A stretch of 53,347 bases of DNA from an uncultured Mollicutes bacterium (lineage in GTDB: Bacteria > Bacillota_I > Bacilli_A > RFN20 > CAG-826). Positions 1-7,558 of this stretch are shown one piece after another. Each line of letters starts with the position of its first letter. Position 1 is the first letter of the stretch. A model generated the notes under the pieces. The model saw nothing but the letters and a program-made list of their open reading frames with translations, made no database searches and had not been told where the DNA came from. The stretch spans positions 1-53,347 of the forward strand of contig UQXJ01000008.1 of NCBI GenBank assembly GCA_900545015.1, in the 5' to 3' direction. Both the position numbers and the translations under genes were made by a program.

Positions 1-13
1 CAAGAAAGGAGAA

Positions 14-50
14 ATTCTAAATTCCTCATTAATTGAGATAAATTTAGAAT
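14..50 (+). other. 5' leader hairpin between distant Shine-Dalgarno and GH3 start
   Basis: A perfect 10-bp inverted repeat (attctaaatt at 14-23, aatttagaat at 41-50) lies between the only good Shine-Dalgarno sequence (aaggag, 6-11) and the ATG at 64. If the hairpin folds, the SD would be brought to about 15 nt from the start codon. Function is inferred; the sequence upstream of the window is not visible. Confidence 0.4.
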
Positions 51-63
51 ACAAGAAAATAGA

Positions 64-3000
64 ATGAAGAAAAGCAAAGCTTTACGTCCTACATTATTAG
101 GATTAACTGCTGTAATGGGTTCTCTTCTCGCAATTAGTAATGTTGGCTATAAAATTGCAGATACATGGAGAAGCCAAATTGATTCCGCTTTAGGAACAAG
201 TTCATATGAAATTGATACTACAGGTGGAAAATTTGTTAGTGATTATGATACACCTGAAAAAATGATGGCTGCCGCTAAGGCACATGCTATTAAACAAGGT
301 GAAGAAGGTACAGTTGTTATGAAGAACGATAACAATTGTTTACCATTAAGCACAAGCACAACTAAAAAGGTTGCTTTATTCGGAGCAGCTGCTTGGAAAC
401 CATTTATGCAATCTTCAGGAGATTTGAAAGCAGGTAATGCTGATAAAATCGACTTAGATGGTGCTTTTGAAAATAATGGTTTTGAATTAGATACAACAAT
501 GAAAGGTATCTATACAGAAATTTTAAATGATGTTACAATCACAAACCGTTTCGGAAATAAAATCACTAATTATAATAAAGGATATATAACAGCTCCAGGC
601 GATATGAAAGCATATCAAATTAGAGAAGTTCCACCTACAAAATTCACTGAAGAAGGATATGGAAGTGCTGCTTCTGATTGGAAATCAAAAATTGATAAGC
701 AAAATACAGTTGGTGTTGTTGCATTTGCACGTGGTGCAGGTGAATCAAATACATATTTACCAGGAGTCGCATTAGATTTTGAAGGTAATGAAATTAAACA
801 AGATCCTTTAAGACTTTCACCAGATGAATTAGCTATTATTGATCTTGCAAAAGAAACATGTAGTAAAGTTGTAGTACTTTTAAATACAGGTAATACAATG
901 GAAATTGATGACATTACAAAAGGTGGTGCTCATGAAGTTGATGCTATTGCTTATATGGGTGTTATTAATGACTATCAATGCCAAGGCATTGTTAATGTTT
1001 TGACAGGAAAAGCAAATGCAACTGGCGCATTAAGTGATACATTTGTAAAAAATAATATGTCAGCTCCTGCATTGCAAAATTTTGGCGGAAGTTCATTTGC
1101 AGATACTCAAATCGCTGAAAACAGTGAAGCAGCAGGCTACTTAGATAAGAGATATGGAACTGAAAATATTTTAAATGGTTCGACAGGTTCATTCCCATCG
1201 GCTGGTAGGGGCCAAAAGAACTACAATGGTAGTCAATATATTGTTGAAGCTGAAGGCATTTATGTTGGATATCAATATTATGAAACAAGATATTATGATT
1301 CAATAATGAACCCTTCATCAAAAGCTACATCAACTGCAGGTTCAACATCAGGAACTTGGAACTATGCTAATGAAGTTGTTTATTCATTTGGACACGGCTT
1401 ATCTTATTTAGATTATGAACAAACAATTAAGAGTGTTAAAGTTGATAAAGCGGAAGGTGGAGAAATCAAAGCTGTTGTCGAAGTTAAAAACAAATCTAAT
1501 AAAGATGGTTATTTCTTAACTCAACTTTATGCACATTCCCCTTATACAAATTACGATAAAGAAAACTTAGTTGAAAAATCAGCTGTTCAATTCTTAAATT
1601 CAAAGAAAGTAAATGTAAAAGCTAATAGTGCTGCAACTGTAGAAATTACAATTCCGACAAAATATTTAGCAAGTTATGATTACACAAAAGCTAAAACTTA
1701 CATTTTAGACGCAGGAAAATATTTATTTACTGCAGCTAGTGGTTCACATGAAGCTACAAATAACTTTCTTGCCGCTGAAGGCAAAAATAAAAATGATGGT
1801 CTTGATACTGAAAAATTCGGTAAAACAGTAAGTTGGACAAATAGTGCATTTGATGCTGTTACATTCTCTCAAGATCATAATACAAAAATTACAAACGTAG
1901 CTGCAAACGCAGACTTAAATTATTATCTTCCAGGAACAGTTACATACTTATCTAGAAAAGATTGGGAAGGAACTTATCCAAAGAATTATAACAAAAACGC
2001 TGTAAAAATCGGTGATTCTGCCAAAAAAGATGAATGGATTAAGGAAATTCAAGGAAGACAATACGAAGTTCAAAAGGGTGAAGAAGCTAGAAATGTTGAT
2101 GGAAAAGACAATGGTGTACGCTTCAATGCAGAAAGTATTACTGGTGATCAACTTAACAATATCAATGATGAATATTGGGATAAATTAGTTTCTTCAATCA
2201 GTGTTAACGAAGCAATTGGTGCTGTTATTCATGGTGGAAGCCAAACAGATACATTAAGTATTATTGAAAACCCAATCGTTGGACAAAACGAAGGCGTCAA
2301 TGGTATTAAAGGTGAGGATAAAGTTAATGATACAACTTCATATCATTACAACGTTAACTCACAAACTTTATTAGGTTCATCATTCAACCCTGATTTAGCT
2401 TATGAATGGGGCCTTATTGAAGGAAATGGTGGTTTACACCTTAAAAAATATCAAGTTTGGGGAACTGGATTAACTCAAAGAAGAACTCCATATAATGGAA
2501 GAAACTATGAATATATTTCAGAAGATCCAATGCTTACAAATAGAATTGGATATGGAATCTTAAAAGGCTGTAAAGAAAAAGGTATCATTAACGGTCCTAA
2601 ACACATGGGATTCAATGACCAAGAACATAATAGATCAGGTATTGCTGTATTTATTAATGAACAAAAAATGAGAGAAACCGACTTAAGAGGTTTCCAAGGT
2701 GGACTTGAAGATGCAGGTGGACAAGCTGTAATGATCGCATTTAATAGACTTGGTTCAACTAACGCATCCCACCATTCAGGTATGCTTCAAAATATCTTAA
2801 GACAAGAATGGGGATTCACTGGTATTGTCTCAACTGACTTAGCAGGAAAACCATACTTCGATGGTATTTCATGCACAATTGCTGGAATCACACAAATTGC
2901 TGAATTTGGTGGTAACAACTCATTTATCAACAAAGATAATTTACATGATCAAGGCGATAGCGCTTGGAAATACATTACAGTTGATTATTGTAAAAACGAT

Positions 3001-3207
3001 AAAAAACTTGTTGAACAAGCAAGACAAAACTTAAAGTATCAATTCTACACATTTGCAAATAGTGCAGTTTTAAATCTTAAGACAACTCGTGTTATTCCTG
3101 TATGGGAAACAGCATTAAATGTAACAATCGTCACAACTGCAATTTTAACTGGACTCGCAGCTTTATCTTATGTTGTTTTATTCGCATTAGATAAATTTAA
3201 GAAATAA
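64..3207 (+). CDS. Membrane-anchored GH3 family beta-glycosidase with permuted domains
   Basis: Likely hydrolyses beta-linked glucosides at the outer face of the membrane. An N-terminal hydrophobic segment (about residues 8-28) and a C-terminal one (about 1012-1040) followed by basic residues suggest anchoring at both ends. The domain order is swapped relative to common GH3 enzymes. A GH3_C-like block comes first (EGTVVMKNDNNCLPL near residue 81; VVVLLNTGNTMEI near 272), then a fibronectin-III-like region (about 430-560), then the TIM-barrel (GH3_N) part. The barrel part carries PKHMGFNDQE (845-854) and GIVSTDLAG with candidate nucleophile D925. Permuted GH3 enzymes are known from ruminal Bacillota. 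At 1047 residues it is longer than usual. It overlaps or abuts the next membrane protein gene, so the two are probably co-transcribed. Substrate specificity cannot be read from the sequence. Confidence 0.85.
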   Translation: MKKSKALRPTLLGLTAVMGSLLAISNVGYKIADTWRSQIDSALGTSSYEIDTTGGKFVSDYDTPEKMMAAAKAHAIKQGEEGTVVMKNDNNCLPLSTSTTKKVALFGAAAWKPFMQSSGDLKAGNADKIDLDGAFENNGFELDTTMKGIYTEILNDVTITNRFGNKITNYNKGYITAPGDMKAYQIREVPPTKFTEEGYGSAASDWKSKIDKQNTVGVVAFARGAGESNTYLPGVALDFEGNEIKQDPLRLSPDELAIIDLAKETCSKVVVLLNTGNTMEIDDITKGGAHEVDAIAYMGVINDYQCQGIVNVLTGKANATGALSDTFVKNNMSAPALQNFGGSSFADTQIAENSEAAGYLDKRYGTENILNGSTGSFPSAGRGQKNYNGSQYIVEAEGIYVGYQYYETRYYDSIMNPSSKATSTAGSTSGTWNYANEVVYSFGHGLSYLDYEQTIKSVKVDKAEGGEIKAVVEVKNKSNKDGYFLTQLYAHSPYTNYDKENLVEKSAVQFLNSKKVNVKANSAATVEITIPTKYLASYDYTKAKTYILDAGKYLFTAASGSHEATNNFLAAEGKNKNDGLDTEKFGKTVSWTNSAFDAVTFSQDHNTKITNVAANADLNYYLPGTVTYLSRKDWEGTYPKNYNKNAVKIGDSAKKDEWIKEIQGRQYEVQKGEEARNVDGKDNGVRFNAESITGDQLNNINDEYWDKLVSSISVNEAIGAVIHGGSQTDTLSIIENPIVGQNEGVNGIKGEDKVNDTTSYHYNVNSQTLLGSSFNPDLAYEWGLIEGNGGLHLKKYQVWGTGLTQRRTPYNGRNYEYISEDPMLTNRIGYGILKGCKEKGIINGPKHMGFNDQEHNRSGIAVFINEQKMRETDLRGFQGGLEDAGGQAVMIAFNRLGSTNASHHSGMLQNILRQEWGFTGIVSTDLAGKPYFDGISCTIAGITQIAEFGGNNSFINKDNLHDQGDSAWKYITVDYCKNDKKLVEQARQNLKYQFYTFANSAVLNLKTTRVIPVWETALNVTIVTTAILTGLAALSYVVLFALDKFKK

Positions 3208-3221
3208 TGGAGACTAGAAAG

Positions 3222-3764
3222 ATGAAAAACGTAATGAATACAATGAAAAACGTAATGCAAAACATTGTTAAAAAATTAGGCGTTAGCAATTATTTATGGC
3301 TAGCATCGTTCGTACTTACATTTGTTGGAATCATTCTCTACGCATCCAACATTACAGTTGCTGGATATTTCTATGCAGCTTCAGTTACTGAAGTAGCTGT
3401 TTGTGGATCACTTGCTTTAATTCTTGCTTTAGTACTCGCACTTAAACCTTTACTTGAAATCAAGAATGAAAAAATAGATTTAATAGTTAACTTTGCCTTA
3501 GATGTATTAAAAGTAGTTGTTTGTGTCTTCTTATTTATGTCTATGATGGAATTAATTAATAATCGTGCAGAAGGTATTGCATATATCTTATTCCCTAATG
3601 ATGATGTTGCAGTTACTGTTGCTAAATATAAACCAGATGTTTATGTAGCAATTAGCTCAGCAATCATGTTTGGTATAAGTGGAATCGTTTCTCTCGTTGC
3701 TTCTTTCTTTAAATTAGAAAGAAAACAAAAAGTAGAACAAGAACAAAAAGCATTAGAAGCTTAA
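3222..3764 (+). CDS. Small polytopic membrane protein, partner of the GH3 gene
   Basis: Function not recognised. About 180 residues with four predicted membrane segments (YLWLASFVLTFVGIILY first, FGISGIVSLVASFF last) and a charged, Lys/Glu/Gln-rich C-terminal tail. An ATG at 3207 overlaps the GH3 stop, but the ATG at 3222 has a GGAG (3209-3212) at good spacing and is preferred; the 3207 start would add five residues. Tight coupling to the anchored GH3 gene suggests a role with that enzyme (membrane assembly or sugar handling), which is only inference. Confidence 0.75.
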   Translation: MKNVMNTMKNVMQNIVKKLGVSNYLWLASFVLTFVGIILYASNITVAGYFYAASVTEVAVCGSLALILALVLALKPLLEIKNEKIDLIVNFALDVLKVVVCVFLFMSMMELINNRAEGIAYILFPNDDVAVTVAKYKPDVYVAISSAIMFGISGIVSLVASFFKLERKQKVEQEQKALEA

Positions 3765-3772
3765 TAATGAAA

Positions 3773-3797
3773 GGAAGGCCTGACCTCCAGGTCTTCC
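3773..3797 (+). terminator. Hairpin after GH3 operon
   Basis: Arms ggaaggcctg (3773-3782) and caggtcttcc (3788-3797) form a 10-bp stem with one G-T pair and a 5-nt loop. There is no strong T-run behind it, so it may be a weak terminator or a 3'-end stabilising stem. Confidence 0.55.
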
Positions 3798-3814
3798 TAC
3801 ATTTAAATTAATAG

Positions 3815-3886
3815 TTATGATTAATTGTGTATCATTTTGAGTAAGTCACTCATAAAATGTGCTTGTTGATAAATAATTAATCATAA
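3815..3886. promoter_or_regulatory. Large inverted repeat upstream of the rhamnose genes
   Basis: A perfect 12-bp inverted repeat (ttatgattaatt at 3815-3826, aattaatcataa at 3875-3886) encloses a second imperfect palindrome (cattttgagt ... actcataaaatg, about 3833-3859). It lies just upstream of the putative -10 (TAAAAT, 3911-3916) of rhaB. It could be a split operator for a sugar regulator or an RNA stem. Confidence 0.4.
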
Positions 3887-3929
3887 TTAATTAAAACTAA
3901 TTAGTTATGTTAAAATTTTTATAAAGATT

Positions 3930-5387
3930 ATGAAGGTATTATCAATAGATATTGGAGCAAGCAGTGGTAGATTTATAGTCACTGATTATGATGGTAAAAA
4001 TTTTAAAAAAATCGAAACTTTTCGTTTTTTAAACGAAATGAAATATATCGATTGCCATGAAAGACGGGATTTTAGTCATCTTTTTGAAGAAATTAAAAAA
4101 GGTCTAACGATAACACTAAAAGAATTTAACGATATTAAAACAATTGGTGTTGATACATGGGCTGTTGATTATGGCTTATTAAAAAATAATAAACTTGAAT
4201 TTGATCCAATAGCTTATCGAGATGATAGAAATGAAAATGCTAAAAATGATCTTCTAGACAAATTTGGTGGATATAACAAGATATATAAAGAAACTGGAAT
4301 TCAACTTTTAGCTTTTAATACAGTTTTTCAACTTTATGATGATATAAAAAATGATAAAAAATTTGATATATTTTTATTAATCCCAGACTTAATTAATTAT
4401 TATCTAACCGGAAATAAATTTATCGAATTAACTAATTTATCTACAACAGCAATTTATAATCCTATAAAAAAGAAAATAAGCGAAGAAATTATAAATGCGA
4501 TTGGTCTTAAAAAGACACAAATTCCTGAATTAATTTATCCATCATGTTTAGTTGGAAAACTAAAAGATGAATTTAAAGTTAATAAAGATTCAGAAATTAA
4601 AGTTATTAGTGTCGGAAGTCATGATACAGCAAGTGCTGTTGCGAGTATTGAACTTGATAAAAATACTTGTTATTTATCAAGCGGAACTTGGTCATTACTT
4701 GGTGTTGAAAATGATGAGCCAATTATTAATGAACTTAGTTATAAATTTAATTTCACTAATGAAATTGGTCTTGAACACAAAGTTAGATTCCTTAAAAACA
4801 TTATGGGATTATTTATTATTCAAGAAATAAGAAAAGACTATAACGAACTTGATAATAAAAAACATTCATTTCAAGAATTTAATGATGAAGCTGTTAAAGT
4901 AATTAATAACGACATTTATGTTGATGTAGATGACGAATTATTCTCTAAACCAAGGGACATGCTTAATAAATATTACTCATATTTAAAAAAGACAAATCAA
5001 TATAAAGGTGAAATGACGCTTGGCGAAGTCGCTAGATCAATTTATGAATCAATGGCTTTTAAATATGTGGGTTCTTTGAAGAATTTAGAAGAGTTAATAA
5101 ATAGAAAAATTAATAAAATGATTGTGATTGGTGGAGGAAATCAAGCAAAACTCCTTAATCAATTGATAGCAAATTCATTAAATATAGAAGTTGAAATAGG
5201 AGAAAACGAAGCAACTGTTGTAGGAAACGCCTTAGCTCAATTTATTTATTTAAAAGAATTTAAGGACTTAAAAGAGGCTAGAGAAGCGTTAAATAAAAAC
5301 CTTAAAAAAGAAATTTATAAACCTGAAGAAGTTGAAAAGTTTAAAAATAAATACAAAAAATATTTGGAGGTTATATTAAATGAATGA
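3930..5387 (+). CDS. rhaB: Rhamnulokinase
   Basis: FGGY-family sugar kinase that phosphorylates L-rhamnulose to L-rhamnulose 1-phosphate in the cytoplasm. The N-terminal phosphate-binding motif DIGASSGRF (residues 6-14) and the C-terminal ATPase-fold motif GGGNQAKLLNQLIANS (near 398-413) are clear, and 485 residues is the usual length. The fold alone would also fit a fuculokinase. The direct overlap with rhaA and the following rhaD fix the assignment. No Shine-Dalgarno is seen; a TAAAAT box ends 13 nt before the ATG, so the leader is very short. It overlaps rhaA by 8 nt, indicating translational coupling. Confidence 0.93.
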   Translation: MKVLSIDIGASSGRFIVTDYDGKNFKKIETFRFLNEMKYIDCHERRDFSHLFEEIKKGLTITLKEFNDIKTIGVDTWAVDYGLLKNNKLEFDPIAYRDDRNENAKNDLLDKFGGYNKIYKETGIQLLAFNTVFQLYDDIKNDKKFDIFLLIPDLINYYLTGNKFIELTNLSTTAIYNPIKKKISEEIINAIGLKKTQIPELIYPSCLVGKLKDEFKVNKDSEIKVISVGSHDTASAVASIELDKNTCYLSSGTWSLLGVENDEPIINELSYKFNFTNEIGLEHKVRFLKNIMGLFIIQEIRKDYNELDNKKHSFQEFNDEAVKVINNDIYVDVDDELFSKPRDMLNKYYSYLKKTNQYKGEMTLGEVARSIYESMAFKYVGSLKNLEELINRKINKMIVIGGGNQAKLLNQLIANSLNIEVEIGENEATVVGNALAQFIYLKEFKDLKEAREALNKNLKKEIYKPEEVEKFKNKYKKYLEVILNE

Positions 5388-6633
5388 ACTCGAAAAACGT
5401 TATTTAAGTGTTAAAGAGGAATATAAAAAAATCGGTGTTGATACAGATGAAGCTCTTAAAAAACTTAGTGAAGTAAGAATTTCTATGCATTGCTGGCAAG
5501 CTGATGATGTTAGAGGCTTTATGGGTGCTGAAGAATTAACTGGAGGAATCCAAGCAACTGGCAATTATCCAGGTAGAGCTAGAAATGTTGAAGAAGCAAA
5601 ACAAGATTATGATGAAGTTTTATCACTTGTTCCTGGAAAATTTAATTTAAACTTACATGCAATTTATCCGGATACAAATGAAAAAGTTGATTTAGATGAA
5701 CTTGAACCAAAACATTTTGCTAAATGGGTTGAATATGCAAAATCACGTAATATTGGTTTGGACTTTAATCCAACTTTATTTTCACATCCAAAAGCATCAA
5801 CAGGATTTACACTTTCAAGTAATGATGAAAATATAAGAAATTTTTGGATTGAACACTGCAAAAGATGTAGAAAAATTGGTGAATATTTTGGAAAAGAAAC
5901 TGGAGTTCCTTGCGTTACAAATATTTGGATTGCTGATGGTTATAAAGATGTTCCTTATGATAGACTCGCTCCAAGAATTAGATTGAAAGAATCTCTTGAT
6001 GAAATTTTAAAAGAAAAAATTGACCCAAAATACAACATTGATAGTGTTGAATCTAAAGTTTTTGGAATCGGAGTTGAAAGTTACACAGTTGGAAGTAATG
6101 AATTTTATTTAAGCTATGCGGTTAAAAACAATATGTGTGTAACTTATGATTCAGGACATTTCCACCCAACTGAATATATCAGTGATAAGTTAAGTGCAAT
6201 TACTCAATTTGTTCCACATATTTTATTGCACGTTTCACGTCCTGTCAGATGGGATAGTGATCATGTTGTAATTTTCGATGATGAATTAAATGAAATTGCT
6301 AGAACACTTGTAAGAAATGATTTATTAAAGAAAACATCAATCGGATTAGATTATTTTGATGCATCAATTAATAGAATTAGTGCTTATATCGTTGGAATTC
6401 GTTCAACTCAAAAAGCATTACTTAGAGCAATGCTTGAACCTAAAGAGTTACTTGAAAAAGTTGAAAACGATGGAAACTATACAGACCGTATGTTTATAAC
6501 CGAAAGATTAAAAACAATGGACTTTGGCACGGTTTATGACTATTTCTGCTATAAAAACGGCAAGAAAATTGGCATGGATGTTTTAAACGAAATCCATAGA
6601 TATGAGAAAGAAGTTTTACTTAAGAGGGATTAA
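5380..6633 (+). CDS. rhaA: L-rhamnose isomerase
   Basis: Converts L-rhamnose to L-rhamnulose; a metal-dependent cytoplasmic TIM-barrel enzyme. The 417-residue length and the family motif ISMHCWQADDVRGF (about residues 35-48) match RhaA, as do SHPKAS (near 132), the GVESYTVGS stretch and DSGHFHPTE (about 256-264), which carries metal-binding residues. The start lies inside the end of rhaB and is preceded by ggagg (5366-5370), a good Shine-Dalgarno. rhaD follows after 2 nt. No rhamnose-specific transporter is next to it, so uptake must be encoded elsewhere or be provided by another carrier. Confidence 0.95.
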   Translation: MNELEKRYLSVKEEYKKIGVDTDEALKKLSEVRISMHCWQADDVRGFMGAEELTGGIQATGNYPGRARNVEEAKQDYDEVLSLVPGKFNLNLHAIYPDTNEKVDLDELEPKHFAKWVEYAKSRNIGLDFNPTLFSHPKASTGFTLSSNDENIRNFWIEHCKRCRKIGEYFGKETGVPCVTNIWIADGYKDVPYDRLAPRIRLKESLDEILKEKIDPKYNIDSVESKVFGIGVESYTVGSNEFYLSYAVKNNMCVTYDSGHFHPTEYISDKLSAITQFVPHILLHVSRPVRWDSDHVVIFDDELNEIARTLVRNDLLKKTSIGLDYFDASINRISAYIVGIRSTQKALLRAMLEPKELLEKVENDGNYTDRMFITERLKTMDFGTVYDYFCYKNGKKIGMDVLNEIHRYEKEVLLKRD

Positions 6634-6635
6634 AA

Positions 6636-7454
6636 ATGAAAGTATTAGAAGCTAGATTTGTAAAAGAGTTTATTAAACTTTGTGATCGTGGATATAACAG
6701 AGGGTGGCATGAAAGGAATGGCGGAAACCTTTCTTATCATATGAGTGAATCTGATGTTGAAGAAGTAAAAGAAAATTTTAGAAAAAGCGTTTGGCAAGAA
6801 ATCGGCACAACTGTTCCTACACTTAAAAATGAATATTTTTTAGTAAAAGGCTGTGGAAAATACATGATGAACGTTAAAGAATTCCCTGAAGAATCAATTT
6901 GCATCATCAAGTTAGATGAAACTGGTAGCAAATACATGATTTTATGGGGGCTAGTTAACGGAGGAAGACCAACAAGTGAGCTTCCAAGTCATTTAATGAA
7001 TTTAGAAGTCGTTAATAAAAGAACAAATGGAAAATTTAGAATTGTTTACCATTGCCACGCAACAAATGTCATAGCTTTAACATTTGTCTTACCACTTGAT
7101 GCAAAAACATTTACTCATGAATTATGGGAAATGGCTACAGAATGTCCTGTTGTTTTCCCTCAAGGAATTGGTGTTGTTAAATGGATGGTTCCAGGTGGAA
7201 AAGAAATTGCTATCGAAACATCAAAAATGATGGAAAAATACGACGCTGTAGTTTGGGCGCATCATGGAATCTTTGTAACAGGACCAGATTTTGATACAAC
7301 ATTTGGACTTGTTGACACAATTGAAAAAAGTGCTGAAATTTTAGTTAAAGTTAAGTCAATGGGTGGACAAAAACTTCAAACAATTACTGATGAAGACTTT
7401 AAGCAATTAGCAAAAGATTTTAATGTTACTTTAAACAAAGATTTCATTAAATAA
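6636..7454 (+). CDS. rhaD: Rhamnulose-1-phosphate aldolase
   Basis: Class II (zinc) aldolase that splits L-rhamnulose 1-phosphate into dihydroxyacetone phosphate and L-lactaldehyde. Zinc ligands are visible as HCH (139-141) and HH in WAHHGIF (209-210). The phosphate/substrate loop NGGNLSY is near residues 28-34. Its 272 residues are the normal RhaD size. It starts 2 nt after rhaA with agaggg as Shine-Dalgarno and ends the operon before a hairpin at 7466-7496. The lactaldehyde product would need reduction to propanediol; the iron alcohol dehydrogenase at 23713 is one candidate, by inference only. Confidence 0.95.
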   Translation: MKVLEARFVKEFIKLCDRGYNRGWHERNGGNLSYHMSESDVEEVKENFRKSVWQEIGTTVPTLKNEYFLVKGCGKYMMNVKEFPEESICIIKLDETGSKYMILWGLVNGGRPTSELPSHLMNLEVVNKRTNGKFRIVYHCHATNVIALTFVLPLDAKTFTHELWEMATECPVVFPQGIGVVKWMVPGGKEIAIETSKMMEKYDAVVWAHHGIFVTGPDFDTTFGLVDTIEKSAEILVKVKSMGGQKLQTITDEDFKQLAKDFNVTLNKDFIK

Positions 7455-7465
7455 TTAAAATTTAT

Positions 7466-7496
7466 GGCCTACTTTCTTTTAAGATAGGCCTTTTTT
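7466..7496 (+). terminator. Rho-independent terminator after rhaBAD
   Basis: Stem ggccta / taggcc (7466-7471 and 7485-7490) followed by a T-run (7491-7496). Confidence 0.85.
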
Positions 7497-7558
7497 CTAC
7501 AAATTTTTAATTTTTTATAAAGAAAATAGATTATAGAATGTAATAGGGGACGAAAATA

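Noticed and set aside
992..1321. Long antisense frames inside GH3 and other genes
   Set aside because: They mirror the codon pattern of the real genes on the opposite strand and have no start signals.
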